A stretch of DNA of 64,000 bases. Source: Gnetum montanum (taxonomy: Eukaryota; Streptophyta; Gnetopsida; Gnetales; Gnetaceae). This document shows positions 48,330-58,284 of the stretch, in pieces; position 1 is the stretch's first letter, and each line of letters begins with the position of its first letter. The notes beneath the pieces are model-generated. The model was not told the origin of the DNA. It did no database searches and saw only the letters and a program-made list of their open reading frames with translations. Location: contig MNCI01030499.1 of NCBI GenBank assembly GCA_015680685.1, forward strand, positions 1,405-65,404, given 5' to 3'. Position numbers and translations under genes: made by a program.

Positions 48330-49325
48330 GCCTTCCTAATCAAATGATGTAAAAAAAATTTCTTTTTTAAATTCACTATACCTCGTGTCACACTTACCAT
48401 CTTGTTCAGTCATGTGAGGAATTTTCATTGGAAAGTGTGATGCATATGAGATGTAAATCTTTGGAATAATTGCATGCTTCTTCTTCACTTTACTCACCAT
48501 CATCCCAACTTATATAAAAGTTGGTCTTTTTCAATTCCTCATCATCAGATCTATTCCTTTTTTTATTCTTGTAAGCAATCATTGTAGTTTCCTTGAGAGA
48601 AGAACAATCTCTTTTTCATTTCTCTCATAATGTTCATTGACCTCCTTCTCCTTGGATGTAGTCTTTAGAGCAATAGGTATTTCTTGAATCACTCCCTCAC
48701 TTATGAGATTTATTTCATAGGTGATAAGAGCACTTTGAAGTTCTTCAAATTTCTAAGTTGAGAAATCTCTGATTTCCTCCATGGCTGTGACCTTCAGTCT
48801 GAACTTTGGTTGAAGAGTCTAATCATTTTTAATAATTACATCACTTTCAAGAAGATCCTTTCATGATCCTCTAATTTCTACAATAAAATCATTTTCTCTA
48901 GGAAAATAATCTTTGATTTTCTCACCTTCTCTCATTTTGAGTTTATCATATTCACTTTGTAAAACTAATAATTTTAATTACTTAACAGTTAAGGTCATTT
49001 CATAAGTGTTTTCTAAATTTTTCCACATTTCTTTGGCTATTTTACAACCTACTACCCTATTAAATTCAAATTTATTCAATGCACAATATAAATAATTTTT
49101 TGCTTTTGAATCAAACATGAATTTATCCTTTTCCTCTTGTGACCATTTGTTGTGAGGCTTGATGATGTTGATGGTGCCATTAATGGGTGGATTTTAGCCT
49201 TCTAGAATTAACTCCTATGCTTCAAACTCCATGGATTTGAAGAACCCTTGAATTCTAGCTTTCTAATAGGTGAAGTTGAATTTGTCGAACATGAGTGGCT
49301 TTGTGTAAGATGTCCCCTCCATTAT
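48330..49325 (-). pseudogene. copia gag (UBN2-type)
   Basis: The minus-strand frame opens with MEGTSYTKPLMFDKFNFTY, then KARIQGFFKSM, NYLYCALNKFEFNRVVGCK, AKEMWKNLENTYE and later FRLKVTAMEEIRDFST, KFEELQSALITYE. These are hallmarks of the UBN2 gag family of plant Ty1/copia elements. A few stops break it. A weaker continuation with lysine-rich segments reaches about 47890. Confidence 0.8.
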
Positions 49326-49358
49326 TCACTCTTGAACTTGATGATGATAAAGAAGAGT

Positions 49359-49377
49359 ACTAGACTTTAATACTACT
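49359..49377 (-). other. Primer-binding site, tRNA-iMet type, decayed
   Basis: The minus strand reads AGTAGTATTAAAGTCTAGT directly after the LTR end. Compared with the usual TGGTATCAGAGCC site it differs only by transitions. Confidence 0.65.
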
Positions 49378-49815
49378 TGTGGATCATAGAACTTAGAAGG
49401 TGGGGATGAATAAGTTCCCCAAATCAAACCTTTATGAAACAAAATAGACACATGAATTTACATGGTTCCCCAACTTGGGTACTCCATACTTGGAGGATAG
49501 ATCATAAGCACACCTTTGAACTTTGTTGCTCTTAAAATGTGGTTGAAGGATCCACACCTTGTAGAGTCTTCAAGCCCCACTCTAGAGTGTTTTACTATAG
49601 CAAAAATCAATCAATACCACAAGGTCCCATTAGGCTTGAAAATGTGGTTTCAAGGTTTCCACAAACTTTACAATCTTGACTTCCACATCAGAGTGCTATA
49701 CCACAACACCAACAACTCAATCTCATAGGATCTTGAAAAGCTCAAGCACATTAACCTTGTAGGGCAACAAGAAAAAAAATTACAATGGATAATTACAAAA
49801 TTTTTTTATCCTTAT
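49378..49815 (-). mobile_element. 5' LTR of element C, left part (resumes 59173-59956)
   Basis: It aligns with 44849-45290 of the 3' LTR. It stops at CCTTAT (49810-49815), exactly where the intact LTR has CCTTGT (45285-45290), and resumes with CTTGT at 59173. Element F occupies the gap with a 5-bp duplication CTTAT/CTTGT. Confidence 0.8.
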
Positions 49816-50703
49816 TGATGAATAGTGAGGTACCCCTACGCTCAACCATACGAATCACAATTATTCATACATGATTTGGTCGAATTCCATAGATGAGACT
49901 AGTTGTGGTATCTAGATCATTAAGCTCTAATCACAGTTTGCTATCTTCCCACTTGGACTAGTGGTAGCTTTGTCACATATGGTTTAGTCCAAAGTGAGCC
50001 ATGTGATGTTGTCTAATTCTATGCTACTCCTAATGATGATAAAGATATGAATTAATTAAGCTACTGAACAATGGAGAGTAAGCTCTAAACTAGTCTATGT
50101 GTAATGAGTATCCACTCTTAATTGTCCAAACACACCTTGGACTTCGTGACACTACTTCTGGGATTTCCAAGTGTATGTCACTAGGTGTGCCAAAAAATAC
50201 ACTACTGGATTACCAAGTACTTGCATTTAAATGCTCATGATTAAGGCATATGCATTTTGCTTATTGCTAAGAATAGTATATAGCAATAAATGGAAATGTT
50301 AACTAAAGGAAATAATAAATAATTAATAATTAAAATAAGTAATAATTTAAGTGAATGCTACAATGATGGGAGTAATCTCAATCTTTATTTTTAGTCATGT
50401 AACGTGTCCAAGTACATCACACTCAAACAAAGGTGCCATACGATTACAAACATCACACTACGAGCATGCACTGGGAATAATAGAACTCTAAGAAAGACTA
50501 TCAAAAACTAAAAATTAAAACTATTTTCTCTACTACTTATTACCCCCCTAATTATGCACCCAAGTGCAATATTTATAAGCTAGCATAGAGGAGACAACAC
50601 CAAATATCTGACATTGCTTCTTAACTCCAACATCAGGTACCTAACATCGGGGCTTCAATGTCAGGTACCTAATGTTGGGGCCTGACAAAATGATGACTCA
50701 TCA
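49816..50703 (-). mobile_element. 3' LTR of element F
   Basis: 888 bp. It begins TGATGAGTCATC at 50703 after the tract AGTCGTGAGGGTA and ends ...CTATTCATCA at 49816. Reverse TATAAATA is at 50570-50577. Words GGGATTTCCAAG and GGATTACCAAG lie at 50159-50170 and 50206-50216. Confidence 0.85.
50570..50690 (-). promoter_or_regulatory. LTR promoter of element F with CAACATCAGGTACCTAA words
   Basis: Reverse TATAAATA is at 50570-50577. Upstream lie CCAACATCAGGT (50628-50639), CTAACATCGGGG, AATGTCAGGTACCT and AATGTTGGGG (50671-50680), arranged as inverted pairs around GGTACCT. The 5' LTR copy has CCAACATCGGGTACCCGACATC (59096-59117), probably nearer the original. Confidence 0.65.
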
Positions 50704-50892
50704 TACCCTCACGACTAAATGAGAACTCATCCTCAAGTTAAACAAAATGAGGCATAAGTTCTTTACAAAATATTGGGAAGGTATGGGATTATTGACTAAC
50801 TTAAATAACAAACAAAACAACTGACTCTTACATGTTGTAGTGGTGTGCTACAAAAATGAGACACAATATTACAAGACAAAAAATTAGGAAAC

Positions 50893-53707
50893 TCATGTGG
50901 TGCTCGAAGGTGGTGGCTCCTCCATTGGTTGCTTCCCTTTGTCACTAGGCTTGTGAAATTTGTAATGATTAAGTAACTCTTGCAAGTTGTCCTCTTTTGT
51001 CCTTGGGTAGTGTACAGTCCAAGTTGCTGAGCTAATGTGTGCTGGTGCTGGTACATCCTAAGGACATGGCAGTCACAAGAACATCTGATTAGCCTTCACA
51101 TACCAAGATGCAAATTTTTGTAGTTCCTTCTCAAATGACCTAGCTTTTTCTCTAAGTTCATGATATTTTATTAATCTTTTAGCTCAATTTGAGATGACAT
51201 CCTTTTGTCTTTGGTAGCTAGCTTTAACCACCTCCAATTTTGAGCTTTGCACATGCAGCTTCTACAAAGTGTCTTTTTGATCTACAAACTCTTTTTTATA
51301 TGATGGATAAGTGGTTACTACGTACTTTTCCTACTTGTTCCAAGGTCAACCTGTTATTAACATGGAAATACTAACATATCTAAGGTTAACCAACACCATG
51401 TATTCTTTCAAATATTTGATCTACAAGTCTTTATTCTTTACTTTTGCCTGGTGGACCAAGGCATAGCTATCTAGAATTGGTTGCCACTTAGGATTTTTTG
51501 CTGACAAGGAGCTAATGTGGGCTCTAGCCATCTGGATCTCTTTTTCATTTATTTTCTTCTACATGCCTACTTGGCCACGGAAGTGTTCCTTCAATTTCTC
51601 ATGCTTCTTGGCCTGATTCTACCATGCGCTAATTTCAATTACTGATTTTTGATGAATAGAATGGACCTCCTCCATTGAGAGGATTCTATTCTCTCTGGGC
51701 AATCTACTAATGTCCTGGTTGACCCTCACCAGTTGTTCTCTCAACTAGTGGATGCTCTCCTTAAGAATGTTCTTTTACTTTTCAACTATGATCAACTTTG
51801 AATTCTTAGTGACAAGCTATTTATTTATTCTTGTGTGATAGTTAATGTGTTTTTGTACACATGGGATTGTGCATTAGCAGTAGAGGCATTTTATACTACC
51901 TTCTCTTTCTCTTATTTTGCAGCTACTCTCTCCTTGGTTAGCTTGGCCAACTACTCTATCCTAAATTTTTCTAACTAGTTCGGCACAACAAAATGGGTAG
52001 GATCCCATCGTTCAACTCTTAGGACAACTAGCTCTTGTTGTAATCTTTACAGTTCTACTTCTACATGTTTTTCCCTAACTTTAGCAATGACTAGCTTTTC
52101 TTTAGTGATAATGAGGTCTTATTTTGTTGTAATGACATCACTAAGGATATCAAACAAGGTAGTCATCACTTGCCCTATTTGCAACAGTCGATCCAATATA
52201 TCCTCAGGCATCATAGGAGTCATTGAAGTCTCAGCTAGCATCTATGCATCTTTGGCCCCAGTAAGATCTACTAGGAATACAACAGGCACATTGAATAATT
52301 CTTTGATATGATCCTTAATTACTTCTGTTGTGCCTACTGCATCCTGATGTTGCATTACCACAACTATGGCAACTTCTCTAGTTTCAAGCATCACTTGGAA
52401 GGATGCAGCATTCTCAAAAATTTGCTTGGACCACTAAGATCCTCCTCCTAATTGTAATGAGAACTTCCACCTTATTGGATCAACTAAAATAGTGGGCTGT
52501 ACAACATCATCAATCACTTTGAAAAAATTGGACTCATCCTTGCTTTCCTAGCTGATAGCTTCAATGATATTCTAGAAATGGCTCATTGAGGACCTATAAT
52601 CTTGTAATAGTGGTGGTGGTTGAGCTTGTGTCTCAAGGCACTATTCAGGTTGACATTATGTTTCTCCTTTTGGCTCTACTTGCTTCTCCAGTTCTTGCTC
52701 TTTACCAAGATCTTTTCTTGGTACTACAAGTTTGAGGAGTTCGATGAAGGAGAAGTTTTGAGCCTTCTTGGGGATATCATTTGTATATCCTAGGATTCCA
52801 ACACATTTTCATAGCTTCTTGATTAGGTAAGGGAATGAGAGTGTTAGTTTTCCTACCTTTTTCTCTTTGAACCACCATTGAATTTCTACGAAGTAGAATT
52901 GAGGAAGATTGACCATAAATTTTTCCATTAAGATAGCACTTACCTTGGCTGCATATGTTGAAATTTGGTTGAGCCATTTGATGGGAAANGCCATAAATTT
53001 GTCCATTAAGATAGCACTTCCCTTGGCTGCATATGTTGAAATTTGGTTGAGCCATTTGATGGGAAATAGATGATATATACCAATCTTGAAGTATGTCCTC
53101 TCTTCTAGAGTTAGTTCATTATATTTTTTATCCTCTTTGCTGTATGCTTGTTTTAGCCATAGTTTTTTAGTATCAGGATCATATCTGATGGACAAATGGG
53201 CTACCTTAGCCCCTTCATTTGGCAGATTCAGAGCTACTACAATAGCCTTGATTGAAAAAGAAACATAAACTCCAAAAATGTTGATGGTCGTGACCTCATA
53301 TTTTTTGTGCCAAAATTGATAAGTCTCACCAAGGTACTACTCACCACTATTTGAAAGAATGGGCCACAAGGATGATGCCTTAAGTTGCATCTGAATCACT
53401 TCTAGGGAAAACTTCATAAATGGCCAAAATTCATTTCTTCTATGACCAAGATCAATATGGACTTTTCTTAAATGACAACAAGGTAATCAAGGGGAAACAT
53501 GAGATGTTGTCTCTACATGAGACCCTACAATTCTACAGCCTTCCCTTGGCCCAGTTGTCCAATAGTAGGAGCCTCTTAGTGAATGATAAAAGATTTGGCT
53601 TCCTACTCTTGATGTTTTGCATGTTTTCCTTGTTGGCCTTGACCACCTTGTGAATGCTTAGCTACTCTTTTCAAAGGTTCATCTTGTGCACCTCTTTTTG
53701 GGGCCAT
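50893..53707 (-). pseudogene. Accessory ORF of element F
   Basis: The ATG at 53707 starts MAPKRGAQDEPLKRVAKHSQ. Blocks DTKKLWLKQAYSKEDKKYNE, YFKIGIYHLFPIKWLNQ (53195-53050), KKVGKLTLSFPYLIKKL (near 52860), a second half with AETSMTPMMPEDILDRLLQIG (near 52230) and heptad-like segments, and an end near 50893 (KGKQPMEEPPP). The apparent length includes an artefactual duplication at 52924-53066. It lies 551 bp after its TATA. Same family as in B, D and E. Many stops. Confidence 0.6.
52924..53066. other. 65-bp duplication around a single N (likely assembly joint)
   Basis: 52924-52988 recurs at 53002-53066 with one mismatch, and the lone N is at 52989. The duplicated codons are not repeated in B, D or E. 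Confidence 0.65.
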
Positions 53708-54257
53708 GTGCAATCAAGCAAAGATCAAATGTTACTAAGGTTGCATTTTTTATCATTAATTAGTTGATACCTTACTTATTACTTTAATTTATTAATTTCT
53801 TAGTTCATATGACTATAGAGTTATAAAAATTTTCAAGAGGAATTCCCAAAAAGTGTTTATCATATTTTACAACCCTTCACAATTAGTTCGTTTTTCCCTA
53901 TGTGTGACTTATAATGATGATTATGGTTCCTTAGGTGGAAAAATTAAGGTTTCTAGCATTTATCCAATTTATTATTCATGATAACACCTAAATTTTGTAA
54001 CACTCTTACCCTTATAATACCTTCCAGGTGATAGCAAATTATCATTAATTGAAACAAGTTTTCCACATGAGCACCCCCCATGACTAATTTGAACACTCCA
54101 GGTTCAAGTAAGTTCAAATGGTACAAAAATTGGAGCAATAGAGAGCCAAATATCACAAGTGGAAAGTAGGTGCACAAAGCTCTTAATTTGCAAGAGAAAA
54201 TTTGAACAACTCCCCTAGCTACAAATGATGAAAATGAAGTTTGGGCACCAGGGGGAT

Positions 54258-54308
54258 TATATATAGAGTTTTTATGTGACCTGATGTTGGTTAGTCAATG
54301 TTGGGGTT
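54258..54308 (-). promoter_or_regulatory. Internal promoter of element F
   Basis: Reverse TATATATA is at 54258-54265. Upstream on the minus strand are words whose plus-strand text is ACCTGATGTTGG (54279-54290), the exact reverse complement of CCAACATCAGGT in the LTR, and AATGTTGGGG (54297-54306), identical to the LTR word at 50671-50680. Confidence 0.65.
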
Positions 54309-55690
54309 TGTGAATATTCACTGAATGGGGTAACTGAGCATGAAAAATGAAGCTCTATGATTTATTGGAAGGTTTGAGGTTAGGTCCATAGTTCTAGGTA
54401 AGTGGAAAATTAGTTTGAGGCAGCGGAAGTGTGATAAGTTGGGGTCATCGATGTGAAAAGCACTCAAATGAGCAAGAAAAAGGGCATTGAAATCAAGGTT
54501 GTGGACAGATCAATTATAGGATAAGGGAAACAAAAAAATATAACAATTGAGCACTCGGGAGGTGAAGAATGATGTGGGTGTGTCAAACAAGTACAAGTCA
54601 CAAAAGTTACACAAGTGGATCCTCCCCAAAGTAAGCTCTAGCCCATAATGCCCTTGTGTAACCACACCTAAAAATGTTTGTAGGCACTAAAGGGGTTGAA
54701 TGCAATGCATGCTTGCACAAAAAAACATACATGTTAAAACCACCAATCTAAGATAATAACTCTATGTTACACAAAACCACAAGTTATGATCACTTGGACA
54801 ATGAGATGAGATGGATTGTAGAAAGGATTGCAGAAATTGGAACACGAGGTGTCTTACCATGGGCATAATGAAACCTTGTGTGTTATTAATGGTTAAATAA
54901 TCATGTGTCCTTCTATTCAAGATTCAAACCAAGTCCACACCACATTTCAATGACACTGTATCATTTCATCACATTGGCGAACAACCATAAGACTATCATA
55001 GTTACGAGGAGTAACATCACTTGGCATTTTGTCCAAGTGAGGAGCATTATTTATAGCACACATTTTTTTTCTTTTTCACTCTTTTTTATTCAATTTTGAG
55101 AAGTTTCCAACCTTCAAGCATGGATACATGTCTTTCTAGTGGGGCCCACAGAATTTTTTTTAGTGCTATTTTAGGTTACTCTTACTTCCATTTTTCATTA
55201 GATCTACAAGGATATGGTTACAACCTCAACAACATGATAGAACATAAAGTAGTGGCCAAAGAGAATCCACAAATCCCCTTGATGTCACACCCCTTACATT
55301 CCACCTTGGTTATGCACTCTTCAACCCAAACACAATGATTATGAAGTCATTTTTAGTCTGATGGTAAAAAAGGTTTTCATTATGACCAAAGCAAGAACCT
55401 CTTATTAATGGAATGGGTGGATGGATTTCGTGATCACAATGTTCAAATAATAAGTCCCTTATGACTTGACAACATAGAGAAAACCTCATCTCAATGGGCA
55501 ACATGATCATTTTATTCACAAGCAAGATTACACAACAAAGAAAATAAAAACAACAAATAGAAAAAAATTGGAATAAATGGGAAAAATTGGATCAAGAAAT
55601 ATAAAAATGACAAAAAATCATAAAATAAAAAGATGGAAAACACTTATGAATCCTAAAGATTAGAATGGGGGGTGATCCCCATGACTAAAC
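54309..55690 (-). other. Spacer of element F
   Basis: Non-coding. Shared blocks: CAAGTGGATCCTCCCCAAAG (54614-54633), TATTCAAGATTCAAACCAAG (54912-54931), AAGCATGGATACATGTCTTT (55117-55136), GGGTGGATGGATTTCGTGATC (about 55416-55435) and an A-rich run (55540-55640). The internal polypurine site lies at its start (reverse AGTCATGGGGATCACC, 55672-55687). Confidence 0.55.
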
Positions 55691-55699
55691 ATTTGAGCA

Positions 55700-58240
55700 T
55701 GAAAAGGATTAATAAGTGGATAGAGAGGATCCATGCATGTCTGAAACATTGGTAACCATTCATGCCCTAGCCACTAGGTGTCTTTTGATGTTGTGGTGGC
55801 TGGGTAGGCAAATCACTGGTCACACACTTAATTGTTAAATGTATGGTAGGTCAGGATATGAGATCTATGATAATGACATATGTATAACCCACAAGTGCAC
55901 CCTTGATCATGATATGGTATGCATGGATCTATTTGTCTCCCCACACTATTAGATTCATTGTTTGGGTTTGGAATTGGAGTAATGATGGATGGTGTCCCTT
56001 GTGTATGATTAGAGGACATCAGTTGTGATAAGGAAGGTGGTGCACTGGATTGACATTGTGCTGGCTTGGATGATGTGGTGGGTGCATGTGTGGTTTGCTT
56101 CAGTTTACGACCTTTTCTCCAAAAGGGATGTTTTCTACATTATGGTTGAGACCCACCGGTATCATCATGTCTCTACACATTTGCAATATAAGTGATATTT
56201 TTGTTGTTGTTATTGTGTTGTTGAACCTTCTTGTGTCATTGGCAATGGCCTATAATGAGGTGGAGTATGGGAATATCAAGGGTAGGATGGATGGTAAGAG
56301 GCATGAGGTGGTGATCCTTTAGGGGATGTGATGGGTTGATGGTACTTGGGAGCGTGGTAGTGGCAATTTGAAGTAAAGGATGTAGAACTAGTTGGAGAAT
56401 AGGATGTTGAACATAATATTTGTGTGGTTTTGACAAATAGGGTTGATTTGGTGGTGTCCTCCACCACAACTGTGGTTTTTTCCACTATGCTTGATGACCG
56501 TATTGAGGCTGGTAATAAGTCCCCCTAGAATGGAATGATTGGTTGTGGGACTATCTATAATTGCCTTGTGGGAGAGGAAATCTTCTGAGCATGTGCTTTT
56601 GCACAAACTTCAGATTTAAGGCACCTGCCCAATACTCTTGTAGATGCAACAAGATTGGGCTATGGCCCTTTAGATAGTCATATATGTAGATGTCGCATCC
56701 ATTATCTTTGTCTATGGTTGATTCTATAGCCTCACTTTCTTTAGCCATTTTTATTGTTTGCTGAAAAGTATTCCTAGTTTTTTTTTTTGGTTCTGTATCC
56801 TTTGTTTATTGTGATTACCTATCTTATTTTGCATGATCCTCTCCTCAATTGTCTCAATGAGAGTTGTAAAGTTTTCATATACCTATTTTTACATCCTATT
56901 AAACTTCACTTCAAGTTCATCCATAGACTTCTGTATCGGCAAGGTTTGTTGCTAAATCACCTTATCGAGAGCTACCTCTTTCTCTATACCATAGATATGG
57001 ACCTCATTCTATTGAAGAGTTTGGTCCCATTGATATTTCTCAACATTCTCCCATTTCAATATCTCTTCTTCTTCTATTTCCGCATGCTTTATTAGCTTTT
57101 AAATCTAATGGGCTTGGAGCTCGTATAATTGCCCTAGGGCATACATCCCAAGGATCTCCCTTGTTTCATTATAGAGCCTATCTATGATGTAAAAACGTTA
57201 CCTTTCCTTGAAGAACCCATGGCCTAGTCATCCATTCAATAGGAAATAATATCTATCTAAGGCCATGTTCAAAGGTTCATGTTGTTCTTGCTTTCATTCT
57301 TGGATCTGTCTCCTTAGGTTGGACACTCTTGCAAAGGTTTGGTATCCCTCATTGAAAAGTTCCAACATTTTTGACCATCATCAGATTGAATTTGGTCTCA
57401 ATGATCTATATCACACTTCAACTCTATCAATTAGTATCCTAGGAAGGATCTTAAGCTTTTGCCACCCACTTTCAATGTTGTAGAAAGCATACGCATCATG
57501 GAAGGCTTGTAAATGATGTTGCAAATCTGAATTGTAACCTCCTGCAAATTTAGGAATATTATTCATGTCAAGCTTAGGTATGCGACTCTTTTTGTAATGC
57601 TTGCAAGATATCTTAACAGCCTCTGTGATATGCATTAGGCTCTTAGTGGTCAATAAGGGTTCATCATCATTAGATAGGTTGTGTGGGAAATTTCTATCTT
57701 TATTCATTTGATCATGATATGCAGTCTATGTTCATTGTGACGTCTTTGACTTTTCTTGTGGTTCAATTTCACTTTTTAGTTTGACCCTTTAGTGAAACTT
57801 TATCTTCATCCTTACATTCATCTTCATTAGAACTAGATGTTAAGAGAAAAGAGGAAGATGAACAACTAGAAGGATTGTCATGTCTTCTATGGCATTTCCC
57901 AAGGTCCTTTAATTTATCATTTCTTGGTTTTGAGGAGGTATTAGGCCTTGAGGCCTCCCCTAGATCAGAACTTACATCATCTCCTCCAAGATTGTCTGCC
58001 TTATGTGAATGTAGTCTTTGAGTGTCATTAGGGTGTTCATGATCATAAGAAACCCCTGCATAAAATTGGTCACTCCAATTTTCCTTAATGTATATCTCAT
58101 TAGTTCTCTAATGACTGCGTTTGCTATATAGTGCATTATCACTTCTATGTGAGAGAGACATTGTTGTTGATTTATGGTGTGTGAGTTAATATTTTCTAAA
58201 AGATATATTGTTAATACCTTTATAGCGATCGTGTATAATA
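55700..58240 (-). pseudogene. gag of element F
   Basis: The conserved core at 57707-57411 (LDMNNIPKFAGGYNSD, LQAFHDAYAFYNIESGWQKL, LPRILI) matches element A's gag. A basic, Ser-rich, Asp/Glu-containing upstream part lies near 57960-57780. The later part, at 56748-56236, aligns with A's knuckle region but its Cys residues are largely lost. The end is Pro/Gln-rich and stops about 30 bp before the internal polypurine site, with no protease. Confidence 0.7.
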
Positions 58241-58264
58241 TAACTAATCTAGATAATTAGCACC

Positions 58265-58283
58265 ATCCCTAGTAATAGCACCA
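58265..58283 (-). other. Primer-binding site of element F, tRNA-Asp type, decayed
   Basis: The minus strand reads TGGTGCTATTACTAGGGAT, one base after the LTR end. It matches the tRNA-Asp-type site except for transitions. Confidence 0.7.
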
Positions 58284-58284
58284 A

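Larger units (their letters stand above)
46053..49377 (-). mobile_element. Internal region of copia-type element C (gag only)
   Basis: About 3.3 kb. PBS (49377-49359) and gag (about 49325-48330) lie at the minus-strand start. 47800-46070 is AT-rich with a TA run (47141-47158), a CTAA run and a degenerate 85-bp repeat (46763-46848, 47034-47118). I find no protease, integrase or RT motif, so it is non-autonomous. Confidence 0.7.
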
